This document shows positions 34,201-46,639 of a stretch of 64,000 nt of DNA, in pieces. Positions within the stretch are counted from its first letter, which is position 1. Every line of letters starts with the position of its first letter. Origin of the DNA: Oxytricha trifallax (Eukaryota; Ciliophora; Spirotrichea; Sporadotrichida; Oxytrichidae). Under the pieces are notes generated by a model that was not told the origin of the DNA, ran no database searches, and was given only the letters and a program-made list of their open reading frames with translations. The stretch spans positions 98,658-162,657 of the forward strand of contig ARYC01017080.1 in assembly GCA_000711775.1 (NCBI GenBank), read 5' to 3'. A program made the translations under genes and the position numbers.

Positions 34201-35079
34201 TCTTTTTAAAACAAAACTCAGAAGTCTTATTTCAGATGTTCAAAGCTACTTTTTTCATATTTATTATAAACTTTCGATATTTAAATTTCAGAAATACTTA
34301 TATATCAAAGTTCTAAATGGCATGATTTCTAGTAATTACTAGTCACTTATGAGTTTAAAAAGAGTAGTATCTATGAAGAAGAAGCATTCCTAACAAACTC
34401 AAAGAAATCGGAATTCTGTTTAGATGATTGGAAGTTAGATAACATAAATATCGAGCAATCAAAAATAGAAATTAAGGAATCTGGTATAAATCCCCTATCT
34501 AAATTTATGAAACACAATGACAAATCTGACCTACTTCTTATTATATAACAATAAATCACTAATAAAATGATTTAGCTTTAAAAGGAATCAACTCATTAAA
34601 TAATTGAATTGTTATATCATATCACTGCCTTTTCTTTTCATCCCTATATATAATATAATATATTTTTAAGAGTAGAATGTGCATCAGATTCATGAAGAAG
34701 ACACTAGAGCTTAATATTAGAGTTACCAGGCCACTCTCTTCAAACTTATTCTCCTACAAAATAATTTGCAAGAAAATATTAACTTTATGACTATGAAGTA
34801 GTTTCAATCAAGAGAATAAAGAAATTATAGCACTTTCTATATTAAAAAATGAAAGTATCCCAAATCAAACTTAAGCTGGTAGACTAATAATCCTTATTAG
34901 AATATATCAATTGGTAGAAACTTTTTACAAATGTGACAAAAAATATTGAGGCTTCAGATGCAGACTCTAAAATCGGACATTACTTAAATAAAATCTCATT
35001 AATTTAACCAAACTTAAACTCTTGCTTGCCTTTTCCATTTTCTTTTCAATTTTAATCAATTACACTCATGACCATATGA
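34201..35079 (+). pseudogene. Unrecognised coding block, one TGA
   Basis: One frame runs about 290 codons to TGA 35077-35079, with a single internal TGA at 34693-34695. Text is convincingly coding: SEFCLDDWKLDNINIEQSK, ILELPGHSLQTYSPTKQF, LLEYINWQKLFTNVTKN, EASDADSKIGHYLNK. The internal TGA could be a lesion, the end of one exon, or part of an eliminated sequence. It follows the block at 33495-34106 on the same strand. Family unknown. Confidence 0.45.
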
Positions 35080-36267
35080 ATGGAAAGAAATTTTAGAGAA
35101 GTACGATTCATGCTTTTTGCTCCATAAACAAAAAGGTAGAGGTGGTAGATACTTATCAGCAATGGCAGCAACATCTAATACCAATTCCAAATAAAAAATA
35201 ATAAATAAAGGATAAAAAAATGATAAGACTATAATAGGAAATACGCAGCTTTAAATTTTAATATGGGAGCCAAAGAACTCGTCTTATTTATAATTATAAA
35301 TTGTTCATCTCAAGTTACTACCCTCCCTCTCTCCTAATAATACTCCATTTTAAATGAAAAATTATATTCAAAAGGTCTGAATCACTTATATTAACGTAAG
35401 TTATTTTTTAAAATAAAAATATCATTTTAATTGTTATTAGGTAATGATCCTAATTTAAAATTCATGGGTTATTGTTAATGATAAAAATGATTAGGGTTTA
35501 ATATTCTTTATTAATGTTTTATGATTTATTATATAAAATATTTAATAATAAATTATTTTTGTTTCTTTGGTTATCCATTAGTTAATCATATTAGTGGTAA
35601 GTATGGATGACTCTTTAAAAATAAATTATTGATCCCTATCCATTATAATGCTCTTTTCTAAAACCACTATTATTTAAAAAATTTTATTTTTAACTTTAAA
35701 AATAATTGAAATTATTTTATTAGAAAAAACTATTAATTATTCAATAATAAACATATAATATTTTTCATTTAAATAAATCTTAAGAATTATTTAATTATTG
35801 ATTGAATCTTATGTAGATCACTAATATTTTGAATATAAAAGGCATCGCTATTTTAAAAAAATAACTTGACGATTATTTATTTTCATAAACTTTAACTTAA
35901 TTAGCTCTAACATAAAAATGAATTATCAAAATTCTATCTTTTTCTTAACTTTTAATATCCATTATATTTTTATGCTTAAATAATAGATGTTATTCTCACT
36001 AATTGTATTATCCCAAATTCAATTCTTAATTCATAAAAAAAATAATTATGTTTTTATTATCTCTCTTCTGTAAAAATTATTAGTAGAACTAATAGATTAC
36101 TATTACTTTTTTATGAATGTTTTAGTTTCATTAAATTAATATATAATCTTAAAAAATGATAATAACTTAAATTAATATATCCACTAGAATTATGAAATAT
36201 AATAAACTTAACATATCAGATGATAGGAAAAAAATTATTGTTAAATGATCAAATTTCCTATATCATT
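35080..36267. other. AT-rich stretch without recognised gene
   Basis: Low-complexity AT DNA up to the left end of TBE B. Only short frames were seen. Confidence 0.5.
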
Positions 36268-36405
36268 CAAACCCCCAAAACCCCTTCAGTAGTTTGATTG
36301 AGTTTTTGATTGATAAAAGTAGACTATTAGTGCAAACTTTATTAGGGTTTTAATAGGTTTTATGTAGGGGTTTAATGTTTAAATATTATTATTTTGAGTG
36401 AATAT

Positions 36406-37454
36406 ATGCGAGGTTTGGGGTCAGTTTATGACAGTGAGTATATAGATTTATTGTTTAAGTTGCGTTAAGGATGTGATGAATATAGTGAATAACTCTAGCC
36501 TGTTCAGAATTATACATCTATTGCAAGGCTGCTCCATAAATCTCCTGCAACTGTGAGGTCTCACTGTCTATTAGTATTGAATTTAAAAAGACAGCAGCTT
36601 TATTTAAAGCCTAAAGACCTCTAAAATTTTAGCAGCATCATATCGATTATCTAATTAATGATAAGACTCTTAAATACTGGGCTCACTTCTCTCTGGCCTA
36701 AAGAGCTGTGATGTTTCATCGACAATTTTCTGAGCTTCCTATATCTGCTTTATCTATAGTGAACATATATAAAAAGAACGGAATATCTTACAAGACAGTC
36801 AATCGCATTAAGAGAGTGATTGACTTTAATGTTCCATTTTATAAGACTAATTTAAATTATATATTCGATTAAATGCAGAGGTCTTAAGAGCATAATATAA
36901 AGTTTATACACGCTGATGAAGCTGCATTTACATTCAATACCTTTATATCAAGGTTATTGTACGAGAGGTATAGTAATATAGAAGTTTATGACTAAAAGGT
37001 TAAGGTGTAAACTCATGCTATTCTTGGTGGAATAAGTGAAGATAGTGGCCTCGAGACCTATGTTATTCACCCTCGTTCTATAAAGACTGAATAATATATT
37101 AAGTTATTTCAATAACTCAGATATAAGTACACTGACTAAGAGATTATTCTGTTCGTTGATAACTTATCAGTTCATAAAACTAAAGACTCAAGGAAAGAAT
37201 TTGAAAGGCTAAACATAACACCTGTATTTACTGTTCCTTACAGCCCTTAGTTTAATGGAATCGAATTATATTAGGGGTTATTGAAAGCCCACTACAAGAA
37301 ACTTCTACTATATCACTTAATGCACGACTTGAAGTTAGATACAGTCGATTTTATAAAGAGTGCTGCTAAAAGAGTCAGCGATGATAAAGCTAAAGTATGC
37401 GCAAGAGAAGGTAGATTTTGTGTTTATAAATAAGTATTAGATTTAAACGAATGA
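36406..37454 (+). pseudogene. TBE transposase of copy B, one frameshift
   Basis: ATG 36406 to TGA 37452-37454, about 350 codons, standard 42-kDa size. A frame change lies between about 36610 and 36650. Downstream the catalytic domain is continuous: FIHADEAAFTFNTF, LFVDNLSVHKTKDSR, TVPYSPQFNGIELYQG carry the D, D and E residues. The N-terminal part includes an SPATVRSHC helix-turn-helix-like segment. TAA and TAG occur often at glutamine positions. Ends 6 bp from the convergent 22-kDa stop. Domesticated use of TBE transposases in developmental DNA elimination is known for the genus, but this copy is inactive as read. Confidence 0.9.
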
Positions 37455-37460
37455 ATAAGT

Positions 37461-38249
37461 TCACATATTAAATTTGCCCGTAAAGGGATTTGGCTTCTCT
37501 TTCTTTTCTTCCTCTTAAGGCTTGCTTGGGCCCATGTTTCTTCTCTTAGTGCCAGCTCCTGCATCTATGTTCATCTCGTCTGGCTTTTAGAAATCTTTGA
37601 AGAGCCTCTTACTCAATTTATGTTTTACTTGAGACTTTCTCTCTCAGTTTAATTTGCTGCGCTTTTTCATAAAGTATATAGCAGTACCAGGTTTTTCTAT
37701 AAAGTTATGTGTCAAAGCTTACTAGAGAGGTATGGATGCATCTTAAGCTCTACAAGCCAGGTGTCACTTATTTTAATACATTTCTTCTCTTTTTCTTCAG
37801 GAGAGATGCTGTAGCGTTTCTTATGAGCTTCTTAAATAACTTCATTTAAATACTCAGGTTTCAGAGTTCCAAGAACACCAAAGAAGAAGTTTCTCTCTGG
37901 CAACTTATTAGAGAGCTGTAGCTTTGATGGAAGGTAGAGAGCTACGTCCGGATCACTCATAGCATCGTCATATAGGTTTGTCACTGATATTTCAGGGTAG
38001 TTAGGTATCTCTATCATCCTAATTTCATTAGACTTAAAAGCTTTTTTCTCATCACTCAGTAAGGCTTTTAATAATGAGATTTTAGTTCCCTCCTTCGTCG
38101 GTAAGAACAATCCAACTATAATGGATTTATTAATCTTACTTAAGAACTTACCTTACTATACCATATCTATAAAGGTCCTCTTTATTTCGAAATTTTCCTA
38201 TTAAATCCTGAGATTAAATTCTCTTCATTGCATCATTCATAGACTCCAT
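37461..38249 (-). CDS. TBE 22-kDa protein of copy B
   Basis: ATG 38249 to TGA 37461. Exon 1 encodes an RIQSQDLIGKF segment. An intron with GTAAGT donor and TTATAG acceptor ends near 38117. Exon 2 is continuous: LPTKEGTKISLLKALLSDEK, IEIPNYPEISVTNLYDDAM, NKLPERNFFFGVLGTLKPEY. The second intron, GTAAGC-type, lies near 37700. Exon 3 is lysine-rich and ends with FTGKFNM. No clear lesion was seen, though the exon 1 boundary is slightly uncertain. Function unknown. Confidence 0.8.
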
Positions 38250-38448
38250 CTTGCTTCCTCTTTCTAGAAATGTTAATGAAATTTAAAATTATGGATATCC
38301 ATTCTAAGTTTATTAAAATCTTACTACTAAATAGGGATAACCTACTGGAAGTCAACCTTGAAAAGATATGAGGAGAAGCATTGAAAAACTTGCTCCATGT
38401 TTTACAGATTGATTTCCATTTTTATCAAACTTTCTCCATTAAATTGCT

Positions 38449-38645
38449 CCTAATAAAGTTTAATTATTTTAGGAGGTCCTCCAAATTAAGTTCAAACTTT
38501 ATTAGGAGTTAAATTTTAAGGTTAAAACTTAATTAGGAGCATATTAAATTAAAAAATGTTTAATAACTTTACCTCCAAATTAAGTTCAAACTTGATTTGG
38601 AGGACCTCCTAGAGAAACAAAACTTCATTAGGAGTATTTTAATTT
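38449..38645. repeat. Palindromic CTCCTAATTAAGTT repeat cluster
   Basis: Between the divergent 22-kDa and kinase genes lie several copies of CTCCAAATTAAGTTCAAACT and its inverse TTTGGAGG/ATTAGGAG. They also occur in copies A (about 2250-2440) and D (about 63120-63330). They may be binding sites or hairpins controlling both genes. Confidence 0.75.
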
Positions 38646-38814
38646 ACTAAAATGTATAAAATTCTCATAAAATATGTCAACTTACAGACTTTTATGGTTA
38701 GTTCATTTTCTTACCTCTCAGCAAAGAATCTACTAGAGTGTCTTATACTCTACTATAACAGTTTATCTCGGTAGATTTTATCATTATTATAATAAAATAT
38801 ATCAGAAAACTAAA

Positions 38815-40234
38815 ATGAGCGCTAACCTTTTGAAAAGAGCGCCATTACTTGGATCATGTCAATAAAAGTTATCATTCCAGCAACCAAGAAAAGTAGTGAA
38901 CAGAGACGCTTGTACTCAGTGGGAGCCTACTTATGACACATTTGATCAGTCTAGCTTTGAGATTTAAATATAAGTTAAGTAGGAGGTTATCAAAGGAGCT
39001 GTGCAAATTGAGGAGGAGGTTAAAAACCCGCTATAGAGCATTGATATATACCAGCCAAAGTTGACTATTAATGCAAAGAATTCAATAAAGTTTTCCCTTA
39101 CAAATCAACTTATAAGAGACACTTGAGAGATATACACAACGATATGCCAAGGTTATATCTCAAGCATTAAAAGAAAGATGGGAAGTATGTCTGTGAGTTC
39201 TGTGAGAAGCCATATTCTCATACTAGAGACCTCAAAGTGCACTTAAAGAAAAAGCACAATTAAAGTTTTGTCTCTATTCATGAACCTACAGGGAATAGAT
39301 TCCTCTAAAAGAGAAGATCAAGAAATCAAGTGGAGTTTCTTAGAGTTGAAGTCTAGAAGTAAGTAAAAATGAAGAAAGTAGTCAAGAACTTTCCAGTCTC
39401 TGATATCAATAAAATTCTGGTTAAAATAGAGGCAATGAAGATTCCTATATTAAAAATCATTGACTTAGATTCTTGCCTAGAAAGCTACCTTACTCTTGAA
39501 GATAAAATAGAGAAGAGAGTCATTACTGATGACTAATATGCTTACAAGATATATCCTTTCAATTACTTCCTTGCTGATGACAAGTTCCAAATGGAATTTG
39601 CTAATGAGTATTATGCTCTTTAAAAGGCAAAGTTAAATGAGTGCAGGCATATCATCTAGCTTGATGCTATTTTACTTGGTAAAGATCATGTAGCCTTCAG
39701 GCTTCCTTTATTAGAAATGACTTACAGAGAATTCTTATCTGACAATAGATGTCAGAGATAAATTAGCTAGATAGTATAGCAGATAGTTGAAGGGATTGAA
39801 GAGCTTCACAAGCTAGGTTATGTTCATAGAGACTTAAAGCCAGAGAACATCATGATGAACTTTCAGCCTCTTAGAGTTTATATTATTGACTTCAACAGAG
39901 CTCAAAGAGTGCAAGCCTCTGCATAAGGAAATGTATACGGCACTCCTGGATATTAGACACTTAATGGGATATCTGGGCTCTAGCAGTTATAATAATAGAG
40001 AGCGACATGCCAAGAAACGATTACTTTAGCTGCAGAGGTGAGAGAGATTCTAAGCAGAGAATCAAGCAATATCTCGATAAAAATAAAATAAATGGAGGTC
40101 TCAGAGAACTTGCATACTCAACTATTATCAAGCCAAGCTAAGAGAATTAACAAACAATAGAAACAATCAAACATCAACTTAGAAAGATAAAATTCAGAGA
40201 ACTGCCACATGACTCTAAGCTTATGTTTGTGTGA
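38815..40234 (+). pseudogene. TBE 57-kDa zinc-finger kinase of copy B, broken
   Basis: ATG 38815, stop TGA 40232-40234. Compared with the intact copy D gene, there is a frame change near 39050 just before the first finger, where C-K-E-C has also become C-K-E-F. About 28 bp are missing near 39957, in the activation loop after GTPGY. Otherwise the second finger (CEFCEKPYSHTRDLKVHLKK), the catalytic loop (VHRDLKPENIMM) and IIDFNRAQR are preserved. The kinase could not fold normally. The gene reads toward the right terminal repeat. Confidence 0.88.
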
Positions 40235-40400
40235 AATATTTAAAAAAAACTCGCTTGTTATACTCACTTAAAATACTAATATTTAAACATTAAACCCCTA
40301 CATAAACCCTATTAAAACCCTAATAAAGTATGCACTAATAGTCTACTTTTATCAATCAAAAACTCAATCAAACTACTGAAAGGGTTTTGGGGTTTTGATT

Positions 40401-42336
40401 GTCAGATCTTCATCATCTCCCAAATAATATATTTTGGAAACAATTTTACTTCTACTAAAAGTGAGTAAATCCAATTTATAATATCATTCTTTCCTGATAA
40501 GAATTTAGATTCCATTTACAAATTTATTGGTATATTCATTTAGTGATTCTTGTTTAAGTTTTACCAATGATATCCATTATTTTGAACTGATTTTCATTTG
40601 CACTAAGAGTAAGAATTGTTGGTGATTTTAATGTAAGTTTTTGCTATGATTTCTTAAAATATTTTTTAATTATTTCTTGGCTTAAAAAGGGATGATATCA
40701 TAGATTAAAAATAGAGGCCAAATAACTGATAGATTATTCATAGATAGTCTATATTTTAGATAGAGTTTCTCATTGTATATAAGTATTGCCAATAGCATAT
40801 TAATATGAATTAGTTTATATATAAATTTAAATTTAAAATAATTTCATATAATTTAATCAATCTTTTTCCTCTTTTTAATCGAATGAATTTCATATCATCT
40901 TAAGTGATTGATAAAATAATATAGACCTTAAGCATTAAATAAATATTTTTTATTTATTTAATAATATTATTTGTAAGATTTCTAGCAAGACTATATTTGA
41001 TAAATAAATAACTATAAATGATATTAAGTAAAATTTCCAGAACTTCTATTGAAAAAGGAGGACATATTTTTAATTATACGTATCTGCCTGATTGAAGAAA
41101 AGAAAATAGTATATGTATGTAATGCAAAATGAAAATTTGTTAAAGAAATAATTTTTAGAAAATTTATAAGCAAATTTTAACTCTATTACGTAAATGTCAT
41201 CTAAAATATTTTAATATACTATAAATAGCGAAATTATATTTTTGAATTTTTTATTTTTATTACGCAAAAATGCTTTACTATCTTGGTCCATAATATATTA
41301 ATTTATTTTTACTTATAATTTTACTCCCACAATTAGATACTTTTAGAATTTTATAATTTCCTTTTAAAAACGAACAAATAAAATTATCATCACTTTTAAG
41401 CTACATTTATATAGGCCGATAAACAAAATAATATATAATAAAACTGAAATAATACTATTATTCAATAATTAATTGTACAAATATATCATAAATCAGTAGT
41501 TTAAAAACATTTCATTTTTTTAATATATATTTCTAAAAATAATATCAATACTTATGAATTTGAGGAATGTAATTAATATAGATTTTAACCTTTGAAGTCT
41601 TGTATTTTCTTAAAAGTAGGAAACCCCAAAATATTGTTAAAAACAAATAACAAGAAAACAGAAGCATATTAGCAGATTAGGATATCTAGTCAACTCATTT
41701 AGCTAAAGTAAAAGTAGTAAACAAATTAGATAACCAAGTATTAAGGATCTGGGAATTGCTTTATAGAAAGCAATTATTAAGGAATATTCAGAACAGCCAT
41801 CGTACCTTTTTTGGCAATTAAACTGATTTAAACTTTACTATAGAAACACATTCGATAATATGTCATATAAAAAGGCTATTTAAATATGTAGATTACAGGG
41901 CTTGAAGCTAGCTTATCATTTTTTAAAAAAGTGACATAAACAAGAAAAGATTAATTTATGATATCAAATTAAATAAAAATAAATATGCTGTTGTTATGGA
42001 TATATAAATACATAATAAATTTAAGATACGACTGAAAGGTTGATAATGAAATATGGAATAATTTATCACTATTAATATAGCATAAATTGTAGCTTTTACT
42101 TATAGGGAAAATTTCATTAAAAGCAAAGAGATATACAAAATAGGGAAATAAGCTTTAAAAATGTATGAACACAGATTGTAATTTATGATAGAGCAAATAA
42201 TATAAATGAGAATAAACAATTAAAGAAATTCAATGTATTTAATGATTATTTCGTAATTTTTATTATAAAAAAATTGAAAATTAATAAAATAAAAATTGTA
42301 CTTATATTAATTAAAAATTATTAAGGCAGGAAAGAA
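40401..42336. other. AT-rich stretch, weak coding traces
   Basis: Mostly low-complexity AT DNA. Short protein-like frames appear near 41745-41825 (DLGIALQKAIIKEYSEQPSY) and 41925-42030, but none is long enough to call. A lone AAACCCCAAAA at about 41630 has no matching inverse nearby. Confidence 0.4.
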
Positions 42337-42346
42337 GGCGCGGGAA

Positions 42347-42571
42347 ATGGAGAAAGTGAAACAGGCAACCAGTGGGAGGAGGAAACTGACGGTATATATG
42401 GAAGATAAAGGCCAAGATGTGAAAGTTAATCCTCATCAACAAACACTGGACAATTACTTTGAATATTCAAGCTCAAATTCGACTTTGCAAAACTCATTGT
42501 ACCAAAACCTGAATGTTTAGTTGAATCACAATCACTAGAAAAATATAAACATATTTTTTGGTTAAGATTGA
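42347..42571 (+). CDS. LINE leading ORF, 74 codons
   Basis: ATG 42347 to TGA 42569-42571. Basic start (KQATSGRRKLTVYMEDKG), then Asn/Gln/Ser-rich. It could be the remnant of an ORF1-type nucleic-acid-binding protein. No zinc knuckle is seen. Confidence 0.35.
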
Positions 42572-42709
42572 CTATAGCCGACAGCTCGAATTTAATTAAC
42601 TAGTAAGAGAGGCTGAAGGATGGGCGAGAAGGAACGAGAGAATTGCGGAGAAGTGGAGATCTAAAAGTAGAGAGGACATCATTAGCAAGAAGAGATAGAT
42701 CAACACTAA

Positions 42710-43290
42710 GACATTGGAATTCAAAATTTGCCTGCAAAATGTCAGAGGTCTGAAGTTAAACAAGATTAACTACTAAGAGAAATATAGAACAAAATCCCCG
42801 ACTATATAGGCCTGGTGGAAACTAGGTTTTTAAGCATAATTGATATCAACAACAAGAATATAGCACAGACCCAAATGGCTAGAAATGGAGGAGCATTGGT
42901 GATAAATAATGGCAAATTCGAAATGAAAACGATAAAAACCTTAAAACAATACGTAACTTTGACAATACTTGGTGTGGAAGGCTTTCCTCTGTATTCTATT
43001 ACAGCTTATATACCCCCATTCTGGAACGACGAGATTAAAGAGCTCCAAAATGGACTTATTTACATGATAAAATCGCTAAAACAAAAGTGCTAATAATAAA
43101 GGATAATTGTCATGGGAGAATTCAACTACCACATTAAAGAACTGGCAAAAAAGCTGAACAAAGAAGATTTGAGAGAATCCATTCCTGAAGGAGTGGAAAC
43201 TCATGTTATATGGAACCATTGGATGAGATCTTCTCAAACATGGAAACAATATAAATGATAATAACAGACCACAAACACATTTAAGTACTT
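42710..43290 (+). pseudogene. LINE endonuclease-like (EEP) domain, broken
   Basis: Starts with FKICLQNVRGLKLNKIN (the N-terminal strand of exonuclease-endonuclease-phosphatase domains). A frame change near 42795 leads to the frame with GLVETRFL, where the glutamate fits the metal-binding E of the family, and ARNGGALVINN and YSITAYIPP. Another frame change near 43093 is followed by IIMGEFNYH, where the usual GDFN has E in place of D. Three separate lesions or substitutions in conserved places indicate an inactive relic. Confidence 0.72.
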
Positions 43291-43859
43291 CTCAGATTTT
43301 AATACCAGGAAAAGGATTTCTAACTAACGGGCATAGAAAGAACAATTAGGATATCAGATTTAAGAAAGTAATGCTGGAAGACTTTTATTGAAGAACGAAG
43401 AGAAATAACAGCAGATGTCCTAGAAAACCCGATAAAAAATGTTTTGAAGATAAAATAGGGAGATAAACCTAGGGGAGGAACTGGTATCAATAACCACCGG
43501 AATGGGCGATCAAGAGTAATAATACAAAGATAAGAGATACATTTCAAGAGACGAAGGTGCAATGGAGGGAAGCAATTAGTGACTTTTACCAGTGCCTAGA
43601 CATAAACGATGTTATAGGGTTCTTTAACAGGGTAAAAAGACTATCAAAAACTTAGAAACAATGTTTACAAATAAAAGAATTAACTATAAAAGATGAGAGA
43701 GTAGAAATAGGAGAGCAAACAAAAAAAACAAATCCTAGAATTTTATGGGCAAATAGATAAAGATAAAAGAGAAAATAAAAAATAAGAAATAAACAGGAGA
43801 GATGAAATAATGAACGAGAACTTTGGAGAAGAAAGCTTTTGTAATGTGGAAGATGTAAA

Positions 43860-45420
43860 AAGAAGTATTGGAGAGTGAAACTTCATAAAGCCATTGGCCC
43901 AGATGGTTTTGATGGAAAGATGTTGCTTAAATCTGAAAGATAGAAAAATATACAGTAAGAGAGAAAATATCAAACTGGCTAAATATAACAAACAAATTCC
44001 AGAGTACATCAAGGAGGAGAGGTTAATATTGCTGAGCAAAGACCAGAAAGATCTAGACCCGGAAGTCAGTAATACAATACCAACAGTGATAAATTCCCAC
44101 TTAAGTAAAAAAGTTGAAAAGGTAATAATTAACATAGTAACTGAATCTAAGAATTATTGAAAACAGGAAACTACCAAAATAGATTCAAAGAAAATAAGAG
44201 CACCCACATCAATCTTATAAGAATGTTAGAACACATAAATTATTCGAGGAGAAAGAGCAAACAAAGGGAACCATATCTACTAGTAGATCTAAAAGAATCT
44301 TACGATTCTCTATGGAAAGACATGCTAATTTCAATTCTGAAAAATAGATTAACTACCCTGAAGATAAGGAAATAGCTAGTTTGATAGAGTTATTATTCAC
44401 TAGGAGTAATAACCCCCGCGGGGGCAGATAATTTTTTTATCTAAATTTGAAATAATTTAAAAGTCACTAAAACATTGTAATAATTTATTATAACCCATTA
44501 AAACGATCTCGGTCCTTAATGATCTTTATATGAAGTTTAAGGTACCAAATATAAATTATTTACATTGTATTAGATAGAAAAATAATAATAATTTTTATGT
44601 AAAATTAAAAGTTTTGCAATATTACATTTTTATATATTTGAATTTTTATCAATAACACTTTTGATTTACTTGCAGCGTCATTTGAAAACATTTCAAAAGG
44701 TGTCTTTAATATAAAAGACAAACATTTTATTTAATTTAGCAATAAATTAAACTAAATTTCAACTGACGCTGTAAGTAAATCAAAAGTGCTATTGATAAAA
44801 ATTCAAATATAAAAAAATATAAATTTGCAAAACTTTTAATTTTACATAAAATTTATTATTATTTTGCTATTTAATAGAATGTTAATAATTTATATTAGTT
44901 TCCTTAAACTTCACAAAAAGATCATTAAGGATCGAGATCTTTTTAATGGGTTATAATACATTATTTCAATGTTTTAGTGACTTTTAAATTATTTCAAATT
45001 TAGAGAAAAAATTTATCTGCCTACGGGAGATTATTACTCCCAGTGGGTACAAGTTTAAGTTTGAAGAGGAAGAAGTACAAATTGAATAAGGATTAGGCTA
45101 AGGGAGTCGACTTTCACCGATGCTATTTAACATATACCTACAAGACGCATTATATTCAAAGAAGAGCAAGTGTTATTAGTTAAACAGAGTAGATTAATAG
45201 CTTTTGCAAATGACATTCTGATAAATATAAAAGATTCCTAACAATTCAGAAGAATCGTCATTAGCTCCAGAGAAATAGAAAAAACTTACAACTTGAAGCT
45301 AAACACAAAGAAAACCGTATTTTTGAGTGATGCAACGATCTTTGAGAAAGAGTTTGAAATAGAGGGAATTAAGAAAGTAGAAGAATCTAAATACCTATGA
45401 CTCAACATATACCTAAATAC
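43860..45420 (+). pseudogene. LINE reverse transcriptase, split and mutated
   Basis: HKAIGPDGFDGKML-like text near 43870 corresponds to RT motif 1-2. LLVDLKESYDSLW near 44280 is motif A, with its catalytic aspartate. The hairpin element 44402-45040 follows. After it QGLGQGSRLSPMLFNIYLQD (about 45086-45145) is motif B. After a frame change, FANDILI near 45208 sits at motif C, where F/YADD is expected, so the first catalytic aspartate is Asn. The remainder (LKLNTKKTVFLSD) matches the thumb entry. Order and spacing are right for a LINE reverse transcriptase. At least three independent defects. Confidence 0.78.
44402..45040. mobile_element. 640-bp hairpin (foldback) element in LINE
   Basis: Two arms of about 290 bp, 44402-44690 and 44763-45040, are inverted repeats with roughly 85-90% identity by eye, separated by a loop of about 70 bp. 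The ends read AGGAGTAATAACCCC and its inverse. There is no coding capacity. Insertion lies exactly between RT motifs A and B, and joining the outer sequences restores the reading frame (LLFT/SGYKF). No clean target duplication was seen. A non-autonomous DNA transposon is likely. Confidence 0.78.
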
Positions 45421-45559
45421 TCAAAATTTACTATAGAATTTATGGAATGAGATAAAAAGAAAAACTGGAATTTACCAAAAACTTACAAGCTCAAACAATC
45501 GAAGAGAATGTGATACCATAATGATGGCATAGATACTTTCACTGATTATTTATAAAATA

Positions 45560-46262
45560 CCCCACTGGTAGCAGCCTAGCTCGTGAAAAATGAAGAAAAA
45601 GAAAAAATGGAACTACAACTCGAAAGAATAGCGTTTAAGACGGCAAGTGACATTCCTAATAAAATACTAAGGAATGTTACACTACTAAAAGAAACTAAAA
45701 CCAGTAAAATTGTAAGGGACCTAGTTCAGAAGAACATGAAAAAGATCAATATGAGCATTGATCAGTTCATGATACTTAAAATAGCGAAGGACGATATAGC
45801 TAAACAAAATAATGCTATAGAAAAAAAGAAAAAGATATTCCAAACCAAAAATGTAATGGATACTATGATAGCAATAAGTTAGTGAAAGACAATAATCAAC
45901 TATGGTATGAGCCATTATTGCAATGTTCATAAAATATTCGTAGACTAAAACCATATGAAAAACTTTAACCTAATAAACACAGCAGGAGACCCAACGAGAT
46001 TCTCAAAAATTATAAGAGAGAATAGGATAATTGACTTAAGTAACCACCAGTAAATAGAAATCATAACAAACATGATTTGGTTAGATCAAAGGTTAAGAAA
46101 ACTAGAGAAACATGAATATTATCAACCATTAAAGAAATTATTCAGAGTGGCTTATGTTAAAAAAAAAGAGATCAGAACTTAGATAAAAGGAAACTTTAAC
46201 AAATTCAACAAGAATGAACATCTAAATTGAGAGAATTTAAGAAGTACAACTAGTAAGAGAAT
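45560..46262 (+). pseudogene. LINE C-terminal region
   Basis: The frame 45583-45882 (KNEEKEKMELQLERIAFKTA...) is Lys/Glu/Ile-rich and ends at a TGA after AIS. Further charged pieces follow to 46260. This fits the poorly conserved C-terminus after the thumb of LINE reverse transcriptases. No cysteine motif was recognised. The frame differs from that of the RT core. Confidence 0.5.
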
Positions 46263-46273
46263 CAGATGACGGT

Positions 46274-46639
46274 TCACTTATATTTATGCTTACTGATAAT
46301 TATCGAGTATTTTAGATTATTTTTAATTACCTCTAAGTTACTTGCTACTAATAATAAAAATTGTTTCGGATCAATTATATTTTTAAACCATATTTCATAA
46401 AATTAGTTACAATAATCACCATTTTTAATTTAAGTCCAAGAATAAGTCTTTTACTTAAATAGTTATCTTCTACCATGAAATAATTTATAAAATATATTTG
46501 TTGATCCTCTTTTACTTACACTTGAGATTATTACGTTTTTGTTGATGTTGCTACAATTGCTAAGCTTGTTGTTGCTGCCAATTTTTTCATAATAACTTTT
46601 TATCTTTTTATCTGTTCTCTTAATTCTTTTGCTTTCCAT
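46274..46639 (-). CDS. Intact 121-residue ORF, unrecognised
   Basis: ATG 46639 to TGA 46274 without interruption under the ciliate code. Basic N-terminus (MESKRIKRTDKKIKSYYEK), an Asn/Ser-rich middle, then YSWTQIKNGDYCNQFYEIWF and FLLLVASNLEVIKNNLKY. It starts just beyond the 3' edge of the LINE, in the opposite sense. The style (basic, Asn/Lys-rich start) resembles the ORF at 10802. Family unknown. Confidence 0.42.

Larger units (their letters stand above)
36268..40397 (+). mobile_element. TBE: TBE transposon copy B, full length
   Basis: 4130 bp bounded by C4A4 repeats that continue inward as CTTCAGTAGTTTGATTGA and its inverse. It is flanked by ATT on both sides (36265-36267 and 40398-40400), the TBE-type 3-bp duplication. 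It has all three genes: transposase plus, 22-kDa minus, kinase plus. Sequence is very close to copy D and to the remains of copy A, so these form one subfamily. Each of the two large genes has a lesion. Confidence 0.95.
42337..46262 (+). mobile_element. Non-LTR (LINE) retrotransposon, decayed
   Basis: In order on plus: a short N-terminal ORF (42347-42571), an endonuclease-like region (42710-43290), reverse transcriptase motifs (43860-45420) and a C-terminal charged region (45560-46260). Composition is less AT-biased than the flanks. Multiple frameshifts and stops make it inactive. A 640-bp hairpin element interrupts the reverse transcriptase. No poly(A) or triplet tail was recognised at the 3' edge, so that limit is approximate. 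Confidence 0.8.

Noticed and set aside
43743..44135. 130-codon minus-strand ORF
   Set aside because: It is antisense to the LINE endonuclease/RT linker, with Phe/Leu/Ser-rich text typical of reverse-complemented Lys/Glu codons.
45721..45954. 77-codon minus-strand ORF
   Set aside because: Antisense shadow of the charged LINE C-terminal frame.
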